Origin: Portulaca oleracea
Taxonomy: Eukaryota > Streptophyta > Magnoliopsida > Caryophyllales > Portulacaceae
Assembly (NCBI GenBank): GCA_029582165.1
Contig: CM055874.1
Coordinates: 25,954,383-26,018,382, forward strand
Reading direction: 5' to 3'
DNA: 64,000 bases
This document shows positions 13,055 through 24,875 of this stretch, in pieces (the stretch's first letter is position 1; the number at the start of each line of letters is the position of its first letter). Below the pieces are notes generated by a model, which was given only the letters and a program-made list of their open reading frames with translations, made no database searches and was not told the DNA's origin. The position numbers and the translations under genes were made by a program.

Positions 13055-13063
13055 CTATATACT
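13055..13063 (-). promoter_or_regulatory. TATA box of LTR A (copies at 18373-18381 and 23693-23701)
   Basis: On the minus strand this reads AGTATATAG, about 390 bp from the LTR start. An AAACCCTAA-type telo-box lies about 30 bp downstream (about 13019-13029), at the expected transcription start. Placement is the same in all three LTRs. It implies a short U3 and more than 3 kb of R-U5. Confidence 0.5.
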
Positions 13064-13447
13064 AACTAGTATTAATTTAGTAAAATAACCAAAATATAAA
13101 TAATCTCAGCTGCTACTATTAACCAGCTATAGGAAAAAAAAAATTTAATTTTATAAATAATAATAATAACCATAATAATAATAAAACTAAAAAATACATA
13201 ATTCACAATTAATTAAAAGAAGCACATAAAATCATACAATATTGATCGATAACATAAGATTACTAAATTACCCTTATTCCCACGCACATTAGGAATTACT
13301 AAAATACCCTTGTTAGTCTCTCAACGGTCCTACGAGCTCAAGTGTTAGCAGAAACAATCGCCGATAAAATCTCAAAGAATTAACGGAGTCAAACTTAATT
13401 ACTAACGACGTAACGTTCAACACCTTCAAATTTTCCGGGGTTTTACA

Positions 13448-13590
13448 TCATTACCTCCTTAAAAGAAGTTTCGTCCTCGAAACTTAATTCATTCTTAACG
13501 ACTTTTCAGAAGGAACTAACGGTAACTCTAACGAAATTCTTGGGGTTTTACATCATTACCCTCTTCAAAAGAGTTTCGTCCTCGAAACTC
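13448..13590 (-). other. duplicated polypurine tract / LTR-edge module, copy 1
   Basis: Next to the LTR edge, in element sense, are GTTTCGAGGACGAAAC (a 6-bp-stem hairpin), a purine-rich AAGGAGG tract, and ATGATGTAAAACCCC. A second version of the same three parts lies about 100 bp upstream (about 13543-13585). One of the two sets the real 3' LTR boundary; the target duplication shows it is the one at 13447. Confidence 0.75.
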
Positions 13591-13688
13591 AACATACTAA
13601 AAGCGTAGGAACTAGAAGCTAATCACACCGTAACATACGAGGGAAAGAGAGATGAGTACCAATCACTACGTCGATCAAATTTGCTCCT

Positions 13689-14914
13689 TCATTGCTGATG
13701 AGGTGGGTGTTGATTGCTTGGCCTATCACAATACGCTTGGTTCCCGTTGGAGCCCTCTCGATTCTGGTGTTGTTGCCTTGTGTTCCCATTGTAGCCTCCT
13801 GGATCCTGGTATGTCAAGGGTGGAGCTCCTTGATCGTTGGTCCCTCCATGGTTGGGTCCTTCTGGTGTCGGAAAAGGGCAGTCTCTCACCAAATGGTGTG
13901 GACTGCCACACCGGTAGCAGCTTGCCTTCCAGTTACTCTTGTAGTCCCTGGCGAGATGGCCCGACCTGCCACAATTCCTACAAAACAAGCCAGGTGGAGA
14001 TGCTCGCCATTGGTTACTCTGCCAGTTGTTGTGGTGGCTTCTCTTATCGGGGTATGTTGGAGTAGGGTCAGAGCGGGAAGGTTCCTTCCTCTTGTTCCCT
14101 TGCTTGTTCAGATGTGCCTCTCGGGCTATAGCCACTCTCTCAATGTTGAGGGCCACATCCAGCATCTCTTCGTATGACGAGAAGGACCGGGCAGTCATAC
14201 GTTCCTGAATATCGAAGCTCAAGCCGCTCTCAAAGCGGTTCATTTTTAGGGTCTCGTTGGCGACAAAAGCCGTCGCAAAACATGACAACTCCGCAAACTT
14301 GGCGGAGTATTGCAACACTGTTCCACTTCCTTGTTCCAACTCCAGGAACTCTTTCTCCTTAGCTCGGAGTGCCATAGGATAGAAACGATTCTTGACATTT
14401 CCTTGAACCGGTTCCAGTTGAACCCTGGTTCGTTTTGTCGTTCCTTTACACTCATCCACCAGATGTCAGCCTCTCCCGTTAGGTGGTAGGCTGCAAATCC
14501 AACTTTTCGTTCCTCAGGGCAAGGGATAGCGTCGAATTTCTTCTCGATGTCCCGTATCCATTCTTCAAACACCTTGGGATCAATCGTCCCATAGTAGGTG
14601 GGGGGATTCAGGTTGTTGATCTCCATGAATAGAGAAGCTTCATTGTCCTTCCTCGGCTCAACTCGTTGCTCCGAAATTCGTTGAAAATGCTCGGTCTGTG
14701 GAGCCATCATCTCTAGCATCATTAGGTGTGTCAAATCGGGAACAACCGGCGGGGTGTCTCCATTCGGGGCGGCTCGTGCAGCTGTCGTCTCTTGAAGTTC
14801 AATAAATCGTTGTCTCATCTCATCGCTAGTGGTGAGAGGCCTACCTTGAGGCTCATTGAATCTGGTCCCGTCACCTTGAGTCATCCTAGAGTCAGGAGAA
14901 TCCACCTTATTCAT
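13689..14914 (-). pseudogene. gag of array A, frameshifted copy
   Basis: Nearly identical to the intact copy at 19005-20234. It carries a 3-nt deletion near 14370 and a 1-nt deletion near 14392; the latter shifts the frame in the middle of the gag domain. The N-terminal part (14914 to about 14395) and the C-terminal part with both zinc knuckles (to 13689) are in different frames. The C-terminal part would need a restored frame to be translated. Confidence 0.9.
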
Positions 14915-15131
14915 ATCTTACTAACGAGTTGCCATCCTAATAGTTCGAGCATGGCAAAACAATCACAAGACTACTTGATAACGAACAGAGTAAACAAGCA
15001 CTTAAACTCATAAACAAGTAGGAAAGCAAAACGTACCCCATTCCCCATCCTACACTCACACTCCAAACGTAACTTCCTAAACTTTAAGTAAACCTAATAG
15101 ACACTTAGGAGCTACCAGATCGTAACCCAGA

Positions 15132-15143
15132 GCTCTGATACCA
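15132..15143 (-). other. primer-binding site, left internal region of array A
   Basis: On the minus strand TGGTATCAGAGC, complementary to initiator tRNA-Met, 3 nt from the LTR 2 edge at 15147. Confidence 0.9.
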
Positions 15144-15146
15144 TTC

Positions 15147-18100
15147 TGTAACGCCCTGGAAATTAAACTCTAAACTTAACGGTCAAAGTCAAACATTGAC
15201 TAACATTAACAGCGGAAGACTTTTTTTTTCTTTTTAATTGGGCTTTACTGCCGTATCTTTGAAGGAATACAAGGCAAGAAAGGAAAACTAACAACTAATC
15301 TTTAATTACTTCCATTTAACGAACGAAAGAAACTTCAATTCTAAAAACAACACAAACTAAGCATTACTAACTTCAAAGCTAAAACATTAACTAAACTTAT
15401 TCTCAAACTAACTTCGCCGTACTCACTTCTAGTTCCCTTTCCAGCATAGAACTCTTCACCTTAAAACAAAACATTTAAAAACATGAGGAGGACTCAATAA
15501 TGTCTACCCCTAACCGTTAAAACCATTTAAAAACCATTTCAATTCATTTTTGGGGGAGAAGTGAACAAGTCAAATCTTTTCGAAACCAACTTTCTTTCCC
15601 AACCAACCAAACCATCTTTCAGAATTATTAAGCGGGCGGACCTTGCTTATTTGGCCCTCGAAGTCAAAGACTTCACAATAATCATATCTCAATCTCAATA
15701 TCAATCTCAATCAATCACAATCTCAATCATACGGATGGCCATCCATTTCACACACGTGCATAAAACTAACCCTGGGGAAGTAGCACCTATCAGGCATCCC
15801 TGATCTCTTGACAACCTCCCTGCAGGAACAGATCCTGGTCTATGGAGCATTGCCCGAACACACAACCATATCAGGGCATCCCCTGATCACTTGAAACCCT
15901 CCCTGCAGGAACAGATCCTGGTCTATGGGGCGTTGCCCGAACCCGCATTTATGTCTCATTTGAATTATTAGTCAGGTTAATAACAGATCCTGCCCAACTC
16001 AATCAGTCCAATCCCAGTTTCCAAAACCATTTCCAAATCCACATAAAAGACTGTCCACATTTTACCAACTAAGAAGAATACAAACCACATCCAAAATAGA
16101 CAGCCAATTTTCACCATAAAATCCCCTTTCGGGATGCAAACCACAAAATAACTTAAAAATCAACAAAACAAATAAAGTGCAACCCATCGGGATTTAGGAC
16201 ATAGACATTACCTGATAATCTTCACTTCACTTCTACGAACACACTTGAGCTCACTAAAACGAGTCGATCTAAATCGCGCCTATAAATAGCATCAATTCTA
16301 AAATTAATACGTGCTCTCGGAGTTAGTATTCACTTCCATCTACCTAACCCACCCTAGGAACACTATAAGGTTCCCATAATTCAAGTAATAACATGTTTGA
16401 ACCACACATCACATTCATATAATAAAACACATTTATTAAAACAAAACACTGGACAGATTGTAATGTGCACATAGAACGGACTATAACTTGACTTCCCGAC
16501 ATCGTATGGGTCTGGTTTTAGCCTTTCTGGAAACCTCGGGATGTCTACTAAAACTCTTATGTTTACCTCGAGGCCTAAAACACACCATAAGGTCTTCCAA
16601 AACAGCCAACTATAAAACATGTCCAGTTCTGACCTAGGTGCGCTATTTGGGTCGTAAGTCAGAATATATACCTCAAAATCCCGATCCGCAAAAATTCCTA
16701 TTAAAGCTAACATCCTAAGGTACTCCCCGGTCAAATGGTAAGGCTAAATGTTAACGACACAATAAATGGTGACCGATATCGTACGACTCATAAATTCTGT
16801 CCAAACTGACCCGTTTTAATTTTGGGTTTTTCTTTTTCGATCCTAATTCCAATCAAACCATTCCGGGACTCTAACTTGAGTCTTTAAACATTCCAGTTAA
16901 GGTCAAATACCTTCCCCTTCACCCTTAACACAACCAAGGTCCAACTAAACTCAAACTAACACCAAATTCTCGCATAAATAATTAAATTTTCAAAATAAAC
17001 ATTTTCTTAAAAACCAATCATAAAGATCACAATAAAACTCAAATTTTCGGCATCGAACCTTATGGAAATAAACCACGGACAGCAAGAGTACTAAACCTTC
17101 ACTCATAGTAAAAATTTAAAACGTTTCTATGTAAGAGAGAAATCGACAAAACTCATAATACAATGTAATGTATTATAATAATCAATAATAATATGTTTAA
17201 CGCATCCAAGATCGAAACATTACTAAACATAATATAATTTAATTTGCTTAAAGAACAAGGAAAGTTTAGAAATACTATGTTTAAAAAGAATCACAATATA
17301 ATAATAACACTTATAACTCTCAAAATAAATCAGGTTCAATAAATAAAATTGAGAATTAAAACGCAACTCTATTTAAAACTCAATCACATGCATCCCTACT
17401 CCATTATAACACAAGAAATCAAATTTAACGACCTAATTGAAACCTAAATCATGCAAAATCTAATACAACACAAACTCTTAAACATAAACCATCACCACAT
17501 ACACTAATTATTATAATTCATCCATATGAGTAACTAGTAAGAACATTGTAATCATAAAAAGAAATCATGCTTAAACGGAACATACTACCAATCACTTACA
17601 CCCATTTCATCTACTATTTCCCGTAACTAATCTTAATCGACCATTCACAATTCATATACACTAACCATATCCCACGTACATATGAAACACAAATTTCTAG
17701 CTAAACTCCAAAACTCACACTTAGTGCAACTTAATACAGCATAAACCCAAAGCATGCGATTAACAAGACAAAGAACTCGACATTTAATAATTGATAGCAT
17801 ACTAAATCAGGTTATATGACAATAGTATGCATAATAGTAATAAAAATAACATCAGAATATTGCTAATACAGGTCTAATGTAAAACCAATAGATTAGGGTT
17901 AGGGTTTTACGTAAGGCTGGCAACACAGGGGCAGTCGGACGGTGAGCAGTCGTCGATGGAAGCGAGGACGTCGGACGAAGTGGTGTCGCGGTGGTGATCG
18001 GTCGGCGAGACCGAACGATAGCAACGGCGGAAGAACCACAACAGTCACGATCTTCAACGTATGGGCGGTTTCCGACGATAACGGGCGACGCGGTGGTATG

Positions 18101-18763
18101 GGGCAGTCACGGAATGTGGCGGCGACGTCAGCAAGAGCCTGGGCGATGGTGGTGCCGGGGCCACGAGTGCGACAGTGGGACGGACGAGAGAGAGAAACAG
18201 AGGGAGAAAGGGTTCTGGTGCGTGTGGTGGTTGTGCGAGACGCCGGCGACGGTTACCGGCGAGGCGGCGGCGGCGCGGTCGTGGAGCAGCGGCAGTTATG
18301 CAGAGTGGGGGAAGAGGGAGAAGAGGCTTGGGTACGTTTTAGGGTTTGATATTAATGTTTTGTATGCTTAACCTATATACTAACTAGTATTAATTTAGTA
18401 AAATAACCAAAATATAATTAATCTCAGCTGCTACTATTAATAGCTATAGGAAAAAAAAAATTAATTTTATAAATAATAATAATAACCATAATAATAATAA
18501 AACTAAAAAATACATAATTCACAATTAATTAAAAGAAGCACATAAAATCATACAATATTGATCGATAACATAAGATTACTAAATTACCCTTATTCCCACG
18601 CACATTAGGAATTACTAAAATACCCTTGTTAGTCTTTCAACGGTCCTACGAGCTCAAGTGTTAGCAGAAACAATCGCCGATAAAATCTCAAAGAATTAAC
18701 GGAGTCAAACTTAATTACTAACGACGTAACGTTCAACACCTTCAAATTTTCCGGGGTTTTACA
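15147..18763 (-). repeat. array A, LTR 2
   Basis: 3,617 bp, same ends and internal order as LTR 1. It differs by scattered substitutions and small indels, most of them in the GC-rich block (about 17930-18310). It serves as 3' LTR for the right internal region and 5' LTR for the left one. Confidence 0.92.
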
Positions 18764-18908
18764 TCATTACCTCCTTAAAAGAAGTTTCATCCTCGAAACT
18801 TAATTCATTCTTAACGACTTTTCAGAAGGAACTAACGGTAACTCTAACGAAATTCTTGGGGTTTTACATCATTACCCTCTTCAAAAGAGTTTCGTCCTCG
18901 AAACTCAA
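18764..18908 (-). other. duplicated polypurine tract / LTR-edge module, copy 2
   Basis: Same layout as at 13448-13590, so the duplication is a family feature. The proximal hairpin has one mismatch (GTTTCATCCTCGAAAC on the plus strand). Confidence 0.75.
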
Positions 18909-19004
18909 CATACTAAAAGCGTAGGAACTAGAAGCTAATCACACCGTAACATACGAGGGAAAGAGAGATGAGTACCAATCACTACGTCGATCAAATTTGC
19001 TCCT

Positions 19005-20234
19005 TCATTGCTGATGAGGTGGGTGTTGATTACTTGGCCTATCACAATACGCTTGGTTCCCGTTGGAGCCCTCTCGATTCTGGTGTTGTTGCCTTGTGTT
19101 CCCATTGTAGCCTCCTGGATCCTGGTATGTCAAGGGTGGAGCTCCTTGATCGTTGGTCCCTCCATGGTTGGGTCCTTCTGGTGTCGGAAAAGGGCAGTCT
19201 CTCACCAAATGGTGTGGACTGCCACACCGGTAGCAGCTTGCCTTCCAGTTACTCTTGTAGTCCCTGGCGAGATGGCCCGACCTGCCACAATTCCTACAAA
19301 ACAAGCCAGGTGGAGATGCTCGCCATTGGTTACTCTGCCAGTTGTTGTGGTGGCTTCTCTTATCGGGGTATGTTGGAGTAGGGTCAGAGCGGGAAGGTTC
19401 CTTCCTCTTGTTCCCTTGCTTGTTCAGATGTGCCTCTCGGGCTATAGCCACTCTCTCAATGTTGAGGGCCACATCCAGCATCTCTTCGTATGACGAGAAG
19501 GACCGGGCAGTCATACGTTCCTGAATATCGAAGCTCAAGCCGCTCTCAAAGCGGTTCATTTTTAGGGTCTCGTTGGCGACAAAAGCCGTCGCAAAACATG
19601 ACAACTCCGCAAACTTGGCGGAGTATTGCAACACTGTTCCACTTCCTTGTTCCAACTCCAGGAACTCTTTCTCCTTAGCTTTCTGGAGTGCCATAGGATA
19701 GAAACGATTCTTCAGCATTTCCTTGAACCGGTTCCAGTTGAACCCTGGTTCGTTTTGTCGTTCCTTTACACTCATCCACCAGATGTCAGCCTCTCCCGTT
19801 AGGTGGTAGGCTGCAAATCCAACTTTTCGTTCCTCGGGGCAAGGGAGAGCGTCAAATTTCTTCTCGATGTCCCGTATCCATTCTTCAAACACCTTGGGAT
19901 CAATTGTCCCAGAGTAGGTGGGGGGATTCAGGTTGTTGAACTCCATGAATAGAGAAGCTTCATTGTCCTTCCTCGGCTCAACTCGTTGCTCCGAAATTCG
20001 TTGAAAATGCTCGGTCTGTGGAGCCATCATCTCTAGCATCATTAGGTGTGTCAAATCGGGAACAACCGGCGGGGTGTCTCCATTCGGGGCGGCTCGTGCA
20101 GCTGTCGTCTCTTGAAGTTCAATAAATCGTTGTCTCATCTCATCGCTAGTGGTGAGAGGCCTACCTTGAGGCTCATTGAATCTGGTCCCGTCACCTTGAG
20201 TCATCCTAGAGTCAGGAGAATCCACCTTATTCAT
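19005..20234 (-). CDS. Gag polyprotein, intact, 409 aa
   Basis: A continuous frame from ATG at 20234 to TGA at 19005. The first 90 residues are a variable, Q/R-rich leader. Residues about 95-260 form a Retrotrans_gag domain, with NPPTYSG, KVFEEWIRDIEKKF, WWMSVKE and FKEMLKNRFYP. A basic linker precedes two zinc knuckles at about 325-365: CRNCGRSGHLARDY, where the last Cys is replaced by D-Y, and CYRCGSPHHLVRDC, intact. The tail is N/Q/G-rich. Gag would form the particle and bind the element RNA. No protease or pol follows: the stop is only about 240 bp from the 3' LTR. Any mobility would need enzymes in trans. It is the only full-length TE protein frame in the window. Confidence 0.9.
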   Translation of the reverse strand: MNKVDSPDSRMTQGDGTRFNEPQGRPLTTSDEMRQRFIELQETTAARAAPNGDTPPVVPDLTHLMMLEMMAPQTEHFQRISEQRVEPRKDNEASLFMEFNNLNPPTYSGTIDPKVFEEWIRDIEKKFDALPCPEERKVGFAAYHLTGEADIWWMSVKERQNEPGFNWNRFKEMLKNRFYPMALQKAKEKEFLELEQGSGTVLQYSAKFAELSCFATAFVANETLKMNRFESGLSFDIQERMTARSFSSYEEMLDVALNIERVAIAREAHLNKQGNKRKEPSRSDPTPTYPDKRSHHNNWQSNQWRASPPGLFCRNCGRSGHLARDYKSNWKASCYRCGSPHHLVRDCPFPTPEGPNHGGTNDQGAPPLTYQDPGGYNGNTRQQHQNREGSNGNQAYCDRPSNQHPPHQQ

Positions 20235-20451
20235 ATCTTACTAACGAGTTGCCATCCTAATAGTTCGAGCATGGCAAAACAATCACAAGACTACTTGATA
20301 ACGAACAGAGTAAACAAGCACTTAAACTCATAAACAAGTAGGAAAGCAAAACGTACCCCATTCCCCATCCTACACTCACACTCCGAACGTAACTTCCTAA
20401 ACTTTAAGTAAACCTAATAGACACTTAGGAGCTACCAGATCGTAACCCAGA

Positions 20452-20463
20452 GCTCTGATACCA
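20452..20463 (-). other. primer-binding site, right internal region of array A
   Basis: Same TGGTATCAGAGC with the same 3-nt spacer, adjoining LTR 3. Confidence 0.9.
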
Positions 20464-20466
20464 TTC

Positions 20467-23400
20467 TGTAACGCCCTGGAAATTAAACTCTAAACTTAAC
20501 GGTCAAAGTCAAACATTGACTAACATTAACAGCGGAAGACTTTTTTTTTCTTTTTAATTGGGCGTTACTGCCGTATCTTTGAAGGAATACAAGGCAAGAA
20601 AGGAAAAGTAACAACTAATCATTAATTACTTCCATTTAACGAACGAAAGAAACTTCAATTCTAAAAACAACACAAACTAAGCATTACTAACTTCAAAGCT
20701 ACAACATTAACTAAACTTATTCTCAAACTAACTTCGCCGTACTCACTTCTAGTTCCCTTTCCCAGCATAGAACTCTTCACCTTAAAACAAAACATTTAAA
20801 AACATGAGGAGGACTCAATAATGTCTACCCCTAACCGTTAAAACCATTTAAAAACCATTTCAATTCATTTTTGGGGGAGAAGTGAACAAGTCAAATCTTT
20901 TCGAAACCAACTTTCTTTCCCAACCAACCAAACCATCTTTCAGAATTATTAAGCGGGCGGACCTTGCTTATTTGGCCCTCGAAGTCAAAGACTTCACAAT
21001 AATCATATCTCAATCTCAATATCAATCTCAATCAATCACAATCTCAATCATACGGATGGCCATCCATTTAACACACGTGCATAAAACTAACCCCGGGGAA
21101 GTAGCACCTATCAGGCATCCCTGATCTCTTGACAACCTCCCTACAGGAACAGATCCTGGTCTATGGAGCATTGCCCGAACACACAACCATATCAGGGCAT
21201 CCCCTGATCTCTTGACAATCTCCCTGCAGGAACAGATCCTGGTCTATGGGGCGTTGCCCGAACCCGCATTTATGTCTCATTTGAATTATTAGTCAGGTTA
21301 ATAACAGATCCTACCCAACTCAATCAGTCCAATCCCAGTTTCCAAAACCATTTCCAAATCCACATAAAAGACTGTCCACATTTTACCAACTAAGAAGAAT
21401 ATAAACCACATCCAAAATAGGCAGCCAATTTTCACCATAAAATCCCCTTTCGGGATGCAAACCACAAAATAACTTAAAAATCAACAAAACAAATAAAGTG
21501 CAACCCATCGGGATTTAGGACATAGACATTACCTGATAATCTTCACTTCACTTCTACGAACACACTTGAGCTCACTAAAACGAGTCGATCTAAATCGCGC
21601 CTCTAAATAGCATCAATTCTAAAATAATACGTGTTCTCGGAGTTAGTATTCACTTCCATCTACCTAACCCACCCTAGGAACACTATAAGATTCCCATAAT
21701 TCAAGTAATAACATGTTTGAACCACACATCACATTCATATAATAAAACACATTTATTAAAACAAAACATTGGACAGATTGTAATGTGCACATAGAACGGA
21801 CTATAACTTGACTTCCCGACATCCTATGGGTCTGGTTTTAGCCTTTCTGGAAACCTCGGGATGTCTACTAAAACTCTTATGTTTACCTCGAGGCCTAAAA
21901 CAAACCATAAGGTCTTCAAAAATAGCCAACTATAAAACATGTCCAGTTCTGACCTAGGTGCGCTATTTGGGTCGTAACTCAGAATATATACCTCAAAATC
22001 CCGATCCGCAAAAATTCCTATTAAAGCTAACATCCTAAGGTACTCCCCGGTCAAATGGTAAGGCTAAATGTTAACGACACAATAAATGGTGACCGATATC
22101 GTACGACTCATAAATTCTGTCAAAACTGACCCATTTTAATTTTGGGTTTTTTTTTTCGATCCTAATTCCAATCAAACCATTCCGGGACTCTAACTTGAGT
22201 CTCCAAACATTCCAGTTAAGGTCAAATACCTTCCCCTTCACCCTTAACACAACCAAGGTCCAACTAAACTCAAACTAACACCAAATTCTCGCATAAATAA
22301 TTAAATTTTCAAAATAAACATTTTCTTAAAAACCAATCATAAAGATCACAATAAAACTCAAATTTTCGGCATCGAACCTTATGGAAATAAACCACGGACA
22401 GCAAGAGTACTAAACCTTCACTCATAGTAAACATTTAAAACGTTTCTAAGTAAGAGAGAAATCGACAAAACTCATAATACAATGTAACGTATTATAATAA
22501 TCAATAATAATATGTTTAACGCATCCAAGATCGAAACATTACTAAACATAATATAATTTAATTTGCTTAAAGAACAAGGAAAGTTTAGAAATACTATGTT
22601 TAAAAAGAATCACAATATAATAATAACACTTATAACTCTCAAAATAAATCAGGTTCAATAAATAAAATTGAGAATTAAAACGCAACTCTATTTAAAACTC
22701 AATCACATGCATCCCTACTCCATTATAACACATGAAATCAAATTTAACGACCTAATTGAAACCTAAATCATGCAAAATCTAATACAACACAAACTCTTAA
22801 ACATAAACCATCACCACATACACTAATTATTATAATTCATCCATATGAGTAACTAGTAAGAACATTATAATCATAAAAAGAAATCATGCTTAAACGGAAC
22901 ATACTACCAATCACTTACACCCATTTCAATTACTCTTTCCCTTAACTAATCTTAATCGACCATTCACAATTCATATATACTAACCATATCCCACGTACAT
23001 TTGAAACACAAATTTCTAGCTAAACTCCAAAACTCACACTTAATGCAACTTAATACAGCATAAACCCAAAGCATGCGATTAACAAGACAAAGAACTCAGA
23101 TTACGAATAATTGATAGCATACTAAATCAGGTTATATGACAATAGTATGCATAATAGTAATAAAAATAACATCAGAATATTGCTAATACAGGTCTAATGT
23201 AAAACCAATAGATTAGGGTTAGGGTTTTACGTAAGGCTGGCAACACAGGGGCAGTCGGACGATGAGCAGTCGTCGGTGGAAGCGAGGACGTCGGACGGGG
23301 GTGGTCGAAGTCACGGTGGTGGTCGGTGTCTGGACCGAACGATAGCAACAAATGGCGAACGACGGCAGAACCACAATCCACGATCTTCAACGTATGGGCG

Positions 23401-24084
23401 GTTTCCGACGATAACGGGCGGCGCGGTGGTGTGGGGCAGTCACGGAATGTGGCGGCGACGTCAGCAAGAGCTTGGGCGACGGTGGTGCCGTGGCCACGAG
23501 TGCGACAGTGGGACGGACGAGAGAGAGAAACAGAGGGAGAAAGGGTTCTGGTGCGTGTGGTGGTTGTGCGAGGCGAGACGGCACGGCGAGGCGGCGCGGC
23601 CGTGGAGCAATGCGATTATGCAGAGTGGGGGAAGAGGGAGAAGAGGCTTAGGTACGTTTTAGGGTTTGATATTAATGTTTGGTATGCTTAACCTATATAC
23701 TAACTAGTATTAATTTAGTAAAATAACCAAAATATAATTAATCTCAGCTGCTACTATTAATAGCTATAAGAAAAAAAAAATTTAATTTTATAAATAATAA
23801 TAATAACCATAATAATAATAAAACTAAAAAATACATAATTCACAATTAATTAAAAGAAGCACATAAAATCATACAATATTGATCGATAACATAAGATTAC
23901 TAAATTACCCTTATTCCCACGCACATTAGGAATTACTAAAATACCCTTGTTAGTCTCTCAACGGTCCTACGAGCTCAAGTGTTAGCTGAAACAATCGCCG
24001 ATAAAATCTCAAAGAATTAACGGAGTCAAACTTAATTACTAACGACGTAACGTTCAACACCTTTAAATTTTCCGGGGTTTTACA
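20467..24084 (-). repeat. array A, LTR 3
   Basis: 3,618 bp, the outermost 5' LTR in element sense. The GC-rich block at about 23230-23650 again differs most from the other copies. Its right end GGTTTTACA abuts the CTATC duplication. Confidence 0.92.
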
Positions 24085-24418
24085 CTATCACTCTCACGAA
24101 TATTGAAAATGCCAGCAACTAGTTGTTTCTCATTAGTTTTAATTAGTATTATCTGAAAAAAATGAGAGAAGATTTATGGAAATTGATATGCTAGCCCCAA
24201 CGCAAGCTAAACCTCGAGAGAATATATTTAAGGTCTGAAGCAGCCAAGGAATTGGCTTTGCAAAAAAGGAGACTATCCTCAGCAAAAAGTAAACAAGGAA
24301 TGAGAACTATGAGAGAGAGCTTTCAAACAATACTAGAACAGTGGAGCGAAGTGAGAGTTCTCAAATATCGAGTAAGGATTTTCATGTAAAGAATGAAGAG
24401 ATAAGGGGATAGAGGATA
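24085..24418 (-). pseudogene. LINE segment 3 of 4: RT catalytic region
   Basis: On the minus strand this reads PLSPYLFIL, then LLFAEDSLLFCKANS, then SDLKYILSRFSL, as in plant L1-like RTs. The catalytic box reads F-A-E-D (codons within 24275-24283) where the family has FADD, so one metal-binding Asp is Glu. The left edge is the CTATC duplication of the tandem array. The right edge is GGATA, beside the insertion that starts at 24419. Confidence 0.88.
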
Positions 24419-24875
24419 TGTAACACACCCAAGTTAAAAAATCATCAGATTTAAAACTAATCACCCTTCAACCTAATGATTAGCACAACGGATAACTAAA
24501 ACCCAAGGGTATCATTGTCGTCTCCATAAAAGGATTAGGCTAAAAGAACCACACAAGAAACCAAAATATAGTAAAATGTACTTCACATAGATTAAATATA
24601 GCATATCAAGAAACGGCAAAGCATTATACAACCAACCATATTCAGAACACACCTAAATCTTAGACCCTAAGTTTACAATATCATTACAAAGATATAATCA
24701 ACTTCATAAAATATAGTAATAACCTTAACAAGGTATCATCACTTCATGACACTTCGACATTTCGACCCGAAATATAGGAAAGCCAACCATATCAAAGTAA
24801 TATTTACCCTAGCCAAACCAAGGACTTCACCTTCTTTCGCTTAACTTGCCTTTTTGTCGAAGCTTGGCATAGCGG

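Larger units (their letters stand above)
9848..13447 (-). repeat. array A, LTR 1
   Basis: 3,600 bp. In element sense it starts TGTAAAACCCCGG and ends GGGCGTTACA. It contains, in plus order, an 81-bp tandem duplication (10487-10649), AT-rich DNA, a GC-rich block (about 12610-13015), and the TATA-like CTATATACT at 13055-13063. Numerous short frames in it are not conserved between the three LTR copies and are not genes. Confidence 0.92.
9848..24084 (-). mobile_element. tandem array of a gag-only Ty3/gypsy-type element (LTR-I-LTR-I-LTR), 'A'
   Basis: 14,237 bp with three LTRs of about 3.6 kb alternating with two internal regions of 1,699 and 1,703 bp. One 5-bp target duplication, CTATC, flanks the whole block (9843-9847 and 24085-24089). 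Orientation is minus: tRNA-Met primer-binding sites lie at 15132-15143 and 20452-20463, and purine tracts adjoin LTR edges at 13448 and 18764. Each internal region has only gag; protease, RT, RNase H and integrase are absent. This matches the TR-GAG class of non-autonomous elements. The structure can arise by recombination between LTRs of two copies or by integration of a tandem cDNA. Confidence 0.92.

Noticed and set aside
13652..14177. Plus-strand frames of 137 and 161 aa opposite gag, repeated at 18968-19493
   Set aside because: They are antisense shadows of the gag gene. They are duplicated only because gag is.
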